DNA of 64,000 bases from Eledone cirrhosa (taxonomy: Eukaryota > Mollusca > Cephalopoda > Octopoda > Eledonidae). A program made the translations under genes and the position numbers. The notes below the pieces were generated by a model that was not told where the DNA came from, searched no databases, and saw only the letters and a list, made by a program, of their open reading frames with translations. This document shows, one piece after another, positions 23,690 through 35,100 of this stretch (within the stretch, counting starts at the first letter, position 1; each line of letters opens with the position of its first letter). The stretch covers positions 102,197,711-102,261,710 of the forward strand of contig OZ024746.1 of NCBI GenBank assembly GCA_964016885.1, written 5' to 3'.

Positions 23690-24750
23690 CAGGCAATGGA
23701 TTCCCATTGCCTGCTGACTTGGAATGTCAAGACAAACCTTGGGACTACTCTTCGATATTATAGGGAGATGGAAGAAGTTGGTACCCCTTCCCTCAACCAG
23801 ACAACTTGTGTAAATCCTATTAAAAAATAAAGTTAGATTAAATTTACTTCATAATACTAGCTGTAGTGATTTCAGTAGGAACTAAAAGAGCAAATGAATA
23901 TAATTTCTCTAAAATATTGCTATTTATAAATGTTATCAATGGAAATATGTTAAAATTTTATTTGCAGCCAATAGACAATTTTTATAAATTCTGGTTGGCA
24001 AAATAGCTGAACTAGGTGAACAGAAAGATAATTTTAGAGTTTAGTTATCAAACGCACAAGTATCCTAAAATCAAGTTATAGATAGGAAAGCTGAGATGCA
24101 AAGTAATGTAATGTATTATATTCTTGATAGAGATGATGCATTGTTAACCTATAGTAACACCAAACTGTCTTGTAACTGTCTGATTCTATTTAAAAACCTT
24201 CCATCATAATTTTATGAACAAATTCTCCAAACATTAACTCAACGTCCTGAAACTGCATAACATGAAAAATTAAAATCTTTATTTTTCTGCAATTTTACAA
24301 TAATCTGCCCAATAGTGAAGATACTATAAACATTTGAAGTAACAAACCTGAATTTAGATATTTTCTGCTAAATAATTACAGGATGTTAATAAACGAGCAA
24401 GTTAATTTACTAAATGTTTGTAAAGTATAAAAGAGTAAGGTGAATACAATAGAATGTATTTTGAAAACTAAACAACTCAGGTGTATTAAAAGGATGATTG
24501 AGATGCAGTTTAATAGAAACAGATGTAGAGTATGTGAAGAAATATTGGGATAGTGATAGCTAAGTCAACTTTTAAATGTTGCTAGTGTATAGAAAGTAAA
24601 AAACAAAAACATATATACTCTGTAAAAAGCAATAATAGAGGCTGGTCTTCATTGTGTGAGAATAGAGAAAATGTCAGTTATTTTGAGACAACCTTTTAAA
24701 GAAATATGGATTTTGTAATTCTCTCAGGCTCAAGTATTTATATTTAATTC
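23690..24750. other. No recognised gene
   Basis: AT-rich sequence. A degraded M1 trace lies at about 24145-24260 (TTGTTAACCTATAGTAACACC; CCATCATAATTTTATGAAC). No exon or transposon reading frame seen. Confidence 0.45.
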
Positions 24751-24755
24751 TGTTG

Positions 24756-25136
24756 GTTATTAACATTATTGTTTTTATAATTAAGTGTATATGAAGGTAT
24801 GTACTACAATATGTCTATCACACAAGAGTCTTGTAAATAGGTGTATATGAAGGTATGTACTATGATATATCTATGTATATCACACAAGTCTAGCTTTCAA
24901 TATTTTAAGCTGTAACCAATGTCACATATCTCAGTAGCTATGTGATATAAAAATCCAGAGTCTGGCATTCTCACATGGCTACTGAGATACCTTAAAACAT
25001 TCATAGCCAGACTCATGTATGTTTATTGTACATAAATATACTTTCATATTAACCATACTACTGCTAACATTATACATAAATATATCATATATATACCTTC
25101 ATACATACACCTCTTATTAACTACTGCTAACATTGT
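24756..25136. repeat. Fold-back element, about 380 bp
   Basis: Nested inverted repeats. Outer arms contain GTGTATATGAAGGTATGTAC (24784) and the inverted TACCTTCATACATACAC (25095). Inner arms are ATATCTCAGTAGCTATGTGA (24925) and the inverted TCACATGGCTACTGAGATA (24972). The left arm also carries a direct duplication of the TGTATATGAAGGTATGTACT unit. No coding content. Confidence 0.6.
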
Positions 25137-25224
25137 TAAAAATGTAAAAACAAAATCTAAATGTCCTTGGGAACCTCTAACCAGGTTGAAAGGCCTGTTT
25201 CATACCAACATGTTCTGCTTCTAT

Positions 25225-25410
25225 GAAAAAAAAAAACAACACCTATTTAAAGGATTCCTAATTAAACTTTCTAACATAATTTTATATAAGACAATTTTGT
25301 TATGTTACAAATACCAACTTGAATTATAATTTTAGTAAATCTCCCAAATACCTCATTAATTAAAATACAGAGTATTTCCTTAAAAATACAGGAACAAAAT
25401 GGTTAAAGAT
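25225..25410 (+). mobile_element. Diverged M1 MITE
   Basis: CATAATTTTATATAAGACAA, GTTATGTTACAAATACCAACTT-like and CTCATTAATTAAAATACAG follow the M1 order. Ends not preserved. Confidence 0.45.
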
Positions 25411-25799
25411 AGTACATCTGATTGCTTGGCAGAAGAAATGGTATGGTAATATGTCCTAGTTATCATCCCATCTGATTCTTCTAACATTTTGTGGTGGTGA
25501 TCAGCTAACAAATCTTTATTTTGGTTAAGGTGATGAAATGACAGGAATATTTCATCAGCCTTTTTAGTTTTGTCTCCTTACATTTTGAATCCAAACCACT
25601 GTAGATGTTCCCTTTTACCTGCTGGGGTATTTCAGTACTATACATGTACAGCACTTATCTATTTTTTAATTCCTTCTCTGATCAAGGCCAGTTTTAAACA
25701 TTTTTTGCTTCCTAACAAAACAGCAATTTTACAATTATATTTGTAATCCTTAGTTTTAATCTAGCTGTCTTTTCTCTTATAGAGAGAATTTTACTTAAG

Positions 25800-25960
25800 A
25801 GGTAAAAAAAAAAAAGCAACCAGTCCACACTGGTTGGCATTAGGGAAAGCACCCAGCAGTAGAAGCCAAACTAAAATATAGAACCATATGAGCATGACAG
25901 TTACTTGACTTGTTTCATACAGTGACACCCTAACCCATAGAAGCATGTGAAAATGATGTT
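25800..25960 (+). mobile_element. LINE 3' tail fragment
   Basis: AAGCAACCAGTCCACACTGG, TTGGCATTAGGGAAAGCACCC and CCCTAACCCATAGAAGCATG are the forward 3' UTR of the LINE-A/SINE tail. Confidence 0.6.
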
Positions 25961-26173
25961 ACGCCCTTCTTAGAATTATCAGAGTTTTAGGGTTAAAATC
26001 TTTCCTGGGAAGGTGTTTATAGTGCATTTCGTCACCTTTTATTTTTCATTACTCTCAGAGCTCCTATAAAAACAACTGACATCCTAGATGACATCATTGT
26101 CAATTGTCCTTTTCTCGTTCTCACCCAAATCTGTCATTTCTCATATCATCACTCCATTTTTCTCTCCAACTTT

Positions 26174-28419
26174 TCAAAGGTCTCGGTCCAGTGACATTGT
26201 CTTGGAGAGGTGTAAGTGTGTGAGGTCGGAATTTATCAAGTCGTCCCAGGTTTTTCTGGGTCTGCCTACTCTGTAGCTACCGTCTATTTTGATCACCCTG
26301 CACTTTTTTATACAGCTGTCGCCTTTCATGCGCATCACGTGACCATACCAACGTAGTCTTCTCTCGAGTAAACAGCATCTGATCCCTCTTATTCCTAATT
26401 TCTCACTTAGTTCATTTATGCTTTGCCGTTCACGTATATTACTATTACACATCCAACGGAGCATGCATGCTTCGTTCCTCTCCAGTCTGCGTAGATCCTC
26501 TGCACACACGGCCCAAGTCTCACTGCCATGTAACATCACTGTTCGTATGCAGGCATCATACAGCCTGCCTTTCATTTTTAGAGAGAAACCTTTAGCGGCC
26601 AATAGTGGTATAAGCTCTCTGAACTTTTTCCATCCCGTTCTGACTCTAGCTACTGTACTTTCTGAGCACCCTCCACCACTGCTGATTTTGTCACCCAGGT
26701 AACGGAAGGTGTCCACTATTTCTATAGAGCCATCTGGGCAATGCAATGAGCTAGTATTCTGTGGGCATTTGCTGCTACTTATTGCACCTGAGCACCGGCC
26801 ACATATAAAATCTATAATCTTAGTTAGCTTACCTGTGATCCCACATCTTTTATGCACCCATACTTTGCATTTGGGACATAAAATGGAGTTTCTGCCTACT
26901 GCTTTCCTACACACTGAGCATGGCCATTTCCCAGATGGGACCAGTGCTCTATTTTTCTCCCTACATATTAGAACTTTAGTCTTAGACAGGTTAACTTTAA
27001 GACCTTTTGATTCTAAGCCATGCTGCCATGTTTGGAATTTCTTCTCTAGTTCAGCCATTGATTCGGCTATGAGCGTTAGATCATCTGCGTATAGAAGTTC
27101 CCATGGGCAGCCGGTCTTGAACTCCTCTGTTATAGCCTGAAGGGCGATAATAAATAGGAGGGGGCTAAGGACGGAGCCCTGATGAACACCAACTTTTACG
27201 CTAAACTCTTCACTATATTCGTTGTTAATTCTAACCTTGCTAACTGTTTCTTTATAGATGGTTTGTATAGCTCTCACAAACCATTCATCAACACCTAGTT
27301 TTCTGAGAGCTCACCCGAAAAAAAGTCAACGAAAGCTAAGAATAGGGGTTTACTTTTAGCTAGGTACTGCTCCTGTAGTTGTCGTACAATGAAAAGAGCG
27401 TCTGTGGTACTTTTACCTGACACAAATCCGAACTGCATTTCATCTAGGTCAATTTGCTCTCTGATTAGTTGCACTATTACTTTTTCTGTGACCTTCATGA
27501 CCTGGTCAATTAATTTAATGTCTCTATAGTTTCCCCTATCTAGGGCATCTCCTTTACCCTTGTAGCAGTTAATGATGATGCTGCTATGCCAGTCCTTTGG
27601 TACGACCCCATTCTGTATGACTTGTTTTACTATCCGGGTGACCATAGTGTGTCCCACCATTCCAAATGCTTTCAGCATTTCAGCAACTATTTCCGAAGGC
27701 CCAGCCGCCTTACCCGTCTTCATATCTTTGATTGCCTTACTTATTATACTACCTTCAACTTGCACTGCTGGTCCCTCTATTGGATCGATGTAGGGGAGAC
27801 TGTCTTTCTCCCATTTATTCTCCTCATTTAGTAGCTTTTCGTAGTGACACTTCCAAGCTACCTTCTTGTCAGCGTCAGTGATGGCAAGTACACCATTATC
27901 ATTAAGGACACACTTCTCCCCGACAATATCACGGTTTTCCTTAACACATTGCCTAGCAATCCTGAACACCTCACGTTTTTGGTCCTCGCGTTGTAGAACA
28001 TGCTTGAACTTTCTTTCCTCTGCTTGCCTTCTTGCGAAGTACACTTGTCTCCTAGCCACTTGATAGTCTTCTCTACTTCCCCCATACTTTCCAAGCCTGC
28101 TTTTTGGCCTTGATCGACTCCTCCACCACCAAGTTACTCTCCGCCTGCCTATAGGTCTGCTCCAGCCACAGGTTTCATCTGTCGCCTTCAGCAGGTTAGC
28201 TTTCAGGAATTCCCACTGTTCCTCTATATTGTACGACTCTAATTGCTCTTCCTTACTGTCAAAAGCATCAAGTAATATGCTTTTAAATTTATTACTGGCT
28301 GTGGGATCCTTTAACTTCCATATTTTTCTCCTGAAGGCTGAAGGCGTCGTGTTGCGTATACACGCCGCCTGCCTTTTCTGGCAGCGACTTGCAAGCGTAC
28401 GGGTCGGCGGCGGAACCAA
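26174..28419 (-). pseudogene. LINE-A reverse transcriptase polyprotein, part 2
   Basis: Two open blocks, 28419-27295 and 27277-26174. The first reads from the linker (QARR..., WSRPIGRRRVTWWW) through DMKTGKAAGPSEIVAEML, CYKGKGDALDRGNYRDIKL and MQFGFVSGKSTTDALF. It reaches LAFVDF and then breaks. The second resumes at MRAIQTIYKETVSKV, with LLYADDLTLIAESM (intact YADD), the zinc finger (CSVCRKAVGRNSILCPKC, then HKRCG, later CGRC) and the thumb blocks. About 45-50 nt that encode the rest of RT motif A (VDLEKAFDRV in other copies) are missing at about 27300-27320, so the first catalytic Asp context and frame are lost. Confidence 0.87.
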
Positions 28420-28449
28420 GGATAGTCCTCCTCTGTTGTCGAGTATGTC

Positions 28450-29238
28450 TCGTCCTGACTATGAGGCTATGTTGGGAGGTGCATTCTTCATGGGGGAAGG
28501 ATTTAGTGTTTACAACAGACACTCTGTCATGTCTTCTGGTAAGGATATAATCTATCTGACTGGCATGTTCCCCTGATCTATAGGTGATCAAGTGATTGTC
28601 TCGTTTTTTTAAGTTTGTGTTACAGATAGTTAGGTTATTTGCGTCACAGAATTCCAGGATTCTGGGGTCGTCCTCATTTCTAGTACCAAACCCATAGCCT
28701 CCATGGATTCCGTCATAGCTGTCACAGTGTTGTCCAACGTGACCATTTAGGTCGCCAGCAATAATTATATAGTCAGTCGGTTATTTGGGAGGTAGTGAGC
28801 ATTAACGACTCATAGAATCTGTCTTTTATAACGCCAGGCAGTCCGGATTGGGGTGCATACATAGATATTATTGTCACAGTAGTTCTATTGAGGACAAGTC
28901 TTATTTTAATTATTCTGTCGTTCACTCTATTTACGTCTATTATTTTATCTACCCATTTTTCTGCTAGCATGATTCCTACTCCACCCAGCCCATTGTCATT
29001 TCCCACCCAGAAAAGCTTATAGCATCGTTTTTTACCCACCCCTCCACCTGGTTTCTTGAATACAGCAAACATCAACCTCCTTACGTTCAAGCATCTCTAC
29101 AACCTCGTTAGAGCGACCTTTTAAGGTGCCTACATTCATGGTACCAACTCTGAAGTTTTGGATTGCGTTTGGTGGGTGGGTAGGATGGGTAGGATGGGGC
29201 GCAGGGAGGGGTGAGGGAGATGGGGCTATGTTAGCCAT
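28450..29238 (-). pseudogene. LINE-A APE-type endonuclease, broken
   Basis: Block 29238-29032 reads FRVGTMNVGTLKGRSNEV, then DVCCIQETRWRGG (the catalytic Glu of APE motifs). Block 29090-28773 reads NDNGLGGVGIMLAEKW and TIISMYAPQSGLPG. Further frames give ITYRSGEHASQIDYIL (28591), the region before the final His. The frame changes at least three times, so no intact enzyme is encoded. Confidence 0.8.
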
Positions 29239-29407
29239 CCGCGGCCGAAATAAAGAGGAGGAATCCTTGTATTCTCGTCTTTGTCTTTAGCATTGTCACT
29301 GAGTGTCCAGATTTTTCAGACTCTCCAGAATTCCGTAGTCCATCCATCATATCGAAAGGCAACCAGGTCTAAACTTAAGAAGTAATAACATAGGCCGCTG
29401 ACTTATG

Positions 29408-29622
29408 ATTGGTCCAAATAATAATTGTTTCTACTTTTAGCACAAGGCCAGCAAATATCCCAGTGTATTATTGGTACTCTATTTTATCGACCCCGTAAGG
29501 ATGAAAGGCAAAGTTAACCTCGGCGGGATTTGAACTCGGTCCGTAAAGGGATGTAACTGTGCTGCAAAGCATGGCGTCCGACCCTCTACCGATACTGCCA
29601 ATCCACCGCCCTGCCAAATAAT
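29408..29622 (-). mobile_element. tRNA-derived SINE (S1), good copy
   Basis: Complete S1 in reverse: AATTGTTTCTACTTTTAGCA tail, TATTTTATCGACCCCGTAAG body, GGCGGGATTTGAACTC (box B, inverted) and CGACCCTCTACCGATACTGC (box A, inverted), ending ATCCACCGCCCT. Heads like this derive from tRNA but lack a cloverleaf. Confidence 0.8.
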
Positions 29623-30039
29623 AATGGTAGTGAGTCGGGGTGAGGGATCTAGGGTAGTTAGCGAGGTTATAAAATAAAATCCACAAATTTTGGCCATAAT
29701 CGAACGAGCATATAACTGTAATAAGAGAAGAATTATGGGATTTTAAAATACAATAAGATTATTTTGAACGATCAGACAGAATTATCGAATAGCATTGAAA
29801 AAGAAAAGATTAGATTCTGGACGATATGATACAGATAGATGAATGGACTGGGGAAGTGTAGCTAAAATCAGTTTAATGTTGGGCCTTATAGTATTTTGTT
29901 TTCTTTCTATGTTGAACATCAACGAACATAAATACCAAAGATATATCGGAAGGGTTTCAAATAAACTTGTTGTCGACTGCCAAAGTAAAGCAAACAATAA
30001 TAGGATCTCATGTCATTAGGAAAAAATGTTTTGATTTAT

Positions 30040-30840
30040 AGCTGAATCTGTTTAAGAATTAGAGAACATCCTAGCACAGAAGCAAAGTCTAGAAACCTTA
30101 AGTCTTGAAGTCAGCAGAACATAAGATTCTACAGTAACATAGGAGTGGTTGTACTCAATATGTTGTGTAATCAAAGTAAAGTATGGCTACAGGAGAGATA
30201 TAGTGGAATCACAAACAAAGAATACGGAAGAAAAGCTTTGTATACATCAGTGCACAGAAATAATAAGCAGTCAAGATATATATACTATTATATTTTCATG
30301 GTAAAGGCTTTACCTCGCATAATTATCTCACATATCGAATCAATGAGATTTTGAAATTATTTTGAGAACAATTCCATAACATCAGTTTGAGCGACCAGTT
30401 ACAGCCAGTTTCAACAGAAAGAGGTAGAGAATTCTGGCCAGTTTGAACATTAAAGGGTTAAATATAGCAGTTGATAGTTTCTATAACTGTGGAAATAGGT
30501 GTTCAGAAAGCATTGTAGCTAGTGTGAGGACAGGGTAGAGGGAGCTACTGCTACAGTTGACAAGAAAGGGCTTCTCTTTTCAAGTGAAGGAGAGTCACTT
30601 GTGTATGAAGTCTGACAGTGAAAAATAGGTTTTGAGCATGAATGATGAAGCACAAATGACCTGAGAAAAATATTGGGGTATAAGAGGAATGAGATGTGCA
30701 AGAGAGAAGATTAAATGGGATAAGAAGGATGGTAGTTGAGTAGAGATGTGTTCAGTGATCCACGTAAAAAGAACTGACAAAACTGGAAGAATTGTCCTAC
30801 TTATGCTAACATGATAAAAATGGACATATGACGATGATTC
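30040..30840 (+). mobile_element. Degraded LINE-A carrying an M2 insert
   Basis: Traces of AESVxELENI (30040-30075) and the zinc-finger/thumb region (GTAGCTAGTGTGAGGACAGG; GAGCTACTGCTACAGTTGAC). The tail trace (TTATGCTAACATGATAAAAATGG-like) is near 30800. Interrupted by the M2 MITE at about 30275-30457. No frame survives. Confidence 0.6.
30275..30457 (+). mobile_element. M2 MITE
   Basis: TACTATTATATTTTCATGG, ATATCGAATCAATGAGATTT and TTTGAGAACAATTCC, ending AACATTAAAGGG with TTAA at 30458-30461. Inserted in LINE-A debris. Confidence 0.7.
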
Positions 30841-31189
30841 AGCAAGAGTTTGACCCTCCACATAAACCAAGCCTGACATCTCACAATTGGGAGAGAAGAA
30901 AATGTGTTCTAAGAACATCACACAGGTAATAACTCTTCAAACATTCTAACATACTTTAATGGCTTTAATGATTATTTTCCCCAACAAAATTTACAGCCAA
31001 TATGATGGCAAATGTCATAATTGAAAGGTTACACATGAGATATTTCTGTTGCAGCTGTTTCACTAGAAATGTCATCCCTAGTTTATTTTGCATTAATCCT
31101 ATGAACATTAGATACTAATGCTCTTACAACCTATTGTATTTAGTTTCCTGTGATCTTCTCAATGTATTACACTTACCTTTGTATCAGCT

Positions 31190-31385
31190 GGTAGTGTGAA
31201 GGAGTGTAGCCTAGTGGTTAGGGTGTTGAGTTATTGATTGGAAGATCATAGATTCAGTTCTAATGTTGAGTGACATGTAGTTGAACAAGGTATTTCATTT
31301 GACATAGCTCCAGTTCAGTCACCTGAAACAAGTACCAGCAGCTTCCACTGGATGGCTATCCCATTCCAGGGAATTTTTTACACTT
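31190..31385 (+). mobile_element. tRNA-derived SINE
   Basis: Box A-like TAGCCTAGTGGTTAGGGTG, box B-like AGATCATAGATTCAGTTCT, then TTGAACAAGGTATTTCATTT and CTCCAGTTCAGTCACC. Related to the S2/S3 heads. The LINE-type tail is missing. Confidence 0.65.
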
Positions 31386-31387
31386 AG

Positions 31388-31557
31388 TCATTAACCTTAT
31401 TGCTACCCACTTGAAACAATCACCCCTTTAAAAACTATTTCATAAAATAACTTAACACCAGCTAAATAATGAAACAGTTTAGTAAATTCCATCATATTCT
31501 TCATTAATGAATTAAAATAATGTGTACTTTTCAAGAAATATGATCATAAAAGGGTCA
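31388..31557 (+). mobile_element. Diverged M1 MITE
   Basis: TTAACCTTATTGCTACCCAC at the left and ATATGATCATAAAAGGGTCAA at the right keep recognisable M1 termini. The interior follows M1 order. Confidence 0.6.
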
Positions 31558-32094
31558 ATGCCACATGAAATTGGGATAAACCTCAGCCTCAGGAAATCAT
31601 ACGATCAAGAAATACCATTTTTAATTATTCACTAGTAATAGTTAACTTAGGGAGCTGGCTTGATAGCGAAATTAATTGTACACTCATATTTTTCAGAACT
31701 CTAGCATCCAATAAATTTATTTATCCAATGGCTTTACTATTTCTTTTTACTTCGTTCAACTTTCTCTTTATATAAATAATCTGTGTCCATTGGTTTCTAT
31801 CATAAACAGTGGTCCCCATCAAAAGTATTTATTATATCAAACCCAATATCATAAGGGATGTGAGACAAGTCAATCTTGTTATAAAGATTAAAAAGTCAGA
31901 ACAAAATATTTTTGTTCATATCAGAGGCAGGTGGAAGCTGCCTACAGAGCTGTACAGTAGTACCGAACATGGAATCATGTAACTGGGAAAAACTTTGCAC
32001 TGTTGCTGAATATGGAACATACTTTATGCATCAAGGATACAAGCTTTGGATTGAGATTTAAGCTGATCTGCTGTTTATTTATTAATACATTGTC

Positions 32095-32184
32095 CATAGA
32101 GTCCAAATAGTTTTGAAAATAATCAAGAATTTGGAGAGATTTAATAATATATCTGACAAAATTATGATGGATTTTAGATAAATA
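32095..32184 (-). mobile_element. M1 MITE, right half
   Basis: Continues the M1 copy whose left part is 39681-39739. Minus strand reads TATTTATCTAAAATCCATCA, then GATTATTTTCAAAACTATTT. Its end is degraded. Confidence 0.7.
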
Positions 32185-35100
32185 CTAGCATAGGCACCTG
32201 GCGTTGCTCAGGAATGAAATTGTTCCTTACATATTAAAAGACAAGAGCAAAATATGTTGTATAGAAATGTGTTATTCTAAATTCAATTTATTCTTCAATT
32301 GGGACACACGATGAAATCAATTCTGAGTTCATAAAAAAAAATAATTGTTGTGAGCAAAATAAATTTCCAATTTCATGGAGGAGGAGGAGGGGGAGGGCTA
32401 AGAAAGGGACGTGTGTGTGTTCACCTTTAACCAAAGGAGGCAAATGTTAGGAAAAATAAGTAAAGGTAAACCGGGCTTGTTAAGAAGAGCGATAACGTAC
32501 CTGTCTGTCCACTGTAGCACTTATAACACTGTTTTAGCGGATGCTGGACGATTTGAATTTACCATTGCGGTAGCCGTCAAACAATTTCAAGTAGGGCCCC
32601 TTAAATAGGGTTGTGTGTGCGTTCACTGACAGCCCTAAAAATGAGGGGTCACCACCAACAATTTTGGCCCTAAAAAGGGCCGTTTGATCGTTCACTTGCA
32701 ACCCTTGAAAGGACTTTGACTGCGTCCTCCAACGGCCGCAAAAAGGACTTCAGTTGCGTTCATTGGCAGCCATTAGAATGACTGTATGTGTTCAAGATTT
32801 GTTCAGCCCGCCTTAAATTGCCGCGCTGATTGTCAAGCTGGGTTCCTCTCTGAAGGCATCACCTTAAACCGAGGGAAACATGTTTTAGTTAAGAGACTGT
32901 TTAAAAGCTCATCAGGCTGGCTAAAGAAATGGTGATTACGGACCTATCTCCTCGCTGTTGCATTTACAACACCTCGTAAACGGTATTTCTTGTTTTTCCT
33001 CGGCGTGCAAATGCGAAATGACTTTCCCTGCTGCCCACTTTAGAGCACCCAACGTACAATTGTCCGTGGGAGAAACACGGTTCTTCCAGAAGAATTCCGG
33101 CTCTGGGACTTGTTGATGGACATAGCAAAACTGACCCGAAGCGGAAATTGGAGTCTTCGGAAGGTGAACGGAATTTCTGCTCCCGAGGGAATGAGAGGAA
33201 TTCTCGGAATGAAGACATCACTTTTTCCGCACCCAGAAAGGATTGTTGCCTCGATTACAGCCGTGTCCCGTTGCACAGTCTTGGTGGTTCCAAATTCTGC
33301 AGCAGCATTACAGGGGTCCCAACTTTAAGGAGAAACATGTGAAGCGGTAGTCTTGGGGACTCCAAAGAATTGAGGAACTCCGGCAGAAAGTTCACCACTT
33401 CATCTCAACAGATTTGTAAGTGTGAAGAACACCAGGAAGGGAGTGCAGTAGTTGGTCGTTGGTTTCGTTAACAGCGACGTTTTTTTGAGCTAGCACTGCT
33501 CTTTCACACAACCATGCGTGGTTCTGGTAATTGTTTCTCACATCTGGAAACACTTTGTCTTTCAGCTCCCCCGCAGAATTAACTGAGGTCGAAAATGGTC
33601 ACACTCCCAGCTCTCCTGCAGCGTCCAGAGGTATTTTGCCATCACCAAGTTTCAAAATGTCCTGTGCAAATTCCGCGAACATTTGGTCGCCGTGTAATTG
33701 AGCTCTCATGTTGGTTGTAAGAATCAGTGTCCTGACATAGCGCCACAGAGGAGAGGACTTTAGGCCTGCTTGGACCTCATCTGCTCTTGTGCCCTTGGGA
33801 ATGACAGGAAGAGTCTGCCTGAAGTCACCCGAAAGCAGAAGCGTAACACCTCCCATGGGAACCTGGCAGTCTCTGATGTCCTTTAGAGCTCTGTTTAATG
33901 CATCCAGAGCTCCCTTATGGACCATGGTGCAATCATCCCACACAATGAGCTAACATCGTTTTAGGACTTGGCCCTGGTCGGAGGTCTTGCTGATGCTGCA
34001 AGTAGGCGTTTCTGACAAATTGAGAGGCAATTTAAAACTGAAGTGTGCGGTCTCTCCACCGAGCAACAAAATGGCAGCAATTCCAGAAGAGGCAACAGCA
34101 ACCACAATGTCCTTGTGCATCCTGACTTTTGCAAGGAGGAGTCTCGTTAAAAAAGTTTTGCCTGTTCCTGCAGGAGCATCCAGAAAGAACATATCTCCTT
34201 TTCTGTGGCGCACATGGTCGGCAACAATGGTGTAAGCATGACGTTGGTCCGGAAAAAGTTGTGGTTCAGTTTCAAGGACGTACTTGGTAAGAGCATCGAC
34301 GTTGTGGGACGTTTCTCGGAGAAGAGCTGTAGGAAGTATGTTTGACCTTGTACGGATTGTTTGAGGCAGATCATATGAGGGCAAATAATTTCTGCTGAGT
34401 GATGCAACTCTATCCTCTATGTCAATCAACGCTAGATTGAAGACCTTGTCGCTGGTACGTTCCACTGGTATTGCACTTGCGCCTGACGTTTGTAGTCCTC
34501 AGATAAGTCATCTTTATACTTTGAACCACAAAGAGATAGGATTACTCAGTTCGCAAGTTTGCAGCAGTACTGCAAATAGAGCTCGTAGGCGCATAGGCGA
34601 TTGGGATGCAACAGCTTCGAACCGTCTTCTTGAAGCAAGCTTCCCTGTAAGTGCTGCACATGGAACCGTCGGCAGTTCTAAGGTCATGAAAGGACTGGGG
34701 TCCTCTTACCTCATGTAGCAGAAGATGGAGGTAGAAGCACTCATGTTGGTTCAGGTGCACAGTGTAAACTCTCCCTAGGCAACTGTCAAACTTTATGCCA
34801 GGATGTCCATCAACAGGCTGACCTGCCTTTCTGCGAACCCATTGTTGTTTATTCCATGTCTAATAGGACGACACCTGAGGATACAGCAGGCTTTGAGCAA
34901 ATGAATCGGCCTGACAAAGTTTGAAGAATGCAGTGAGTGTGGTTTCTCGTGGTTCCTCCACCATTTGAGCAGCATTAACGTCAGTGAAGTACACTCTTTG
35001 GTGTATAGGGAAGCCGAAAATCCACCTAAAAGCCTCGTTGCTGCTGATGTAACGGCCAACTTGGTATTGCGTGACCTCATCACGGCTGTTGTCCTGTTGA

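Larger units (their letters stand above)
26174..29400 (-). mobile_element. LINE-A, near full-length, 3' UTR missing
   Basis: Contains all coding modules of LINE-A in order on the minus strand: APE endonuclease (about 29238-28450), linker, RT, PHD-type zinc finger and thumb-like C-terminus to RDL at 26174. The usual 3' UTR and (GAT)n tail are absent: homology stops at about 26174. 5' sequence includes TGTTAGCCATCCGCGGCCGAA (29228-29248), shared with 15845-15868. The exact 5' boundary is uncertain; an S1 SINE starts at 29408. Confidence 0.85.

Noticed and set aside
29408..29622. tRNA gene
   Set aside because: Box A and B are present in inverted orientation, but there is no cloverleaf or acceptor stem and the same 200-bp body recurs about eight times: it is a SINE.
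33950..34465. Host Pif1 helicase gene
   Set aside because: It lies inside a Helitron with HUH Rep sequence upstream, frameshifts and Helitron ends, so it is the transposon's helicase.
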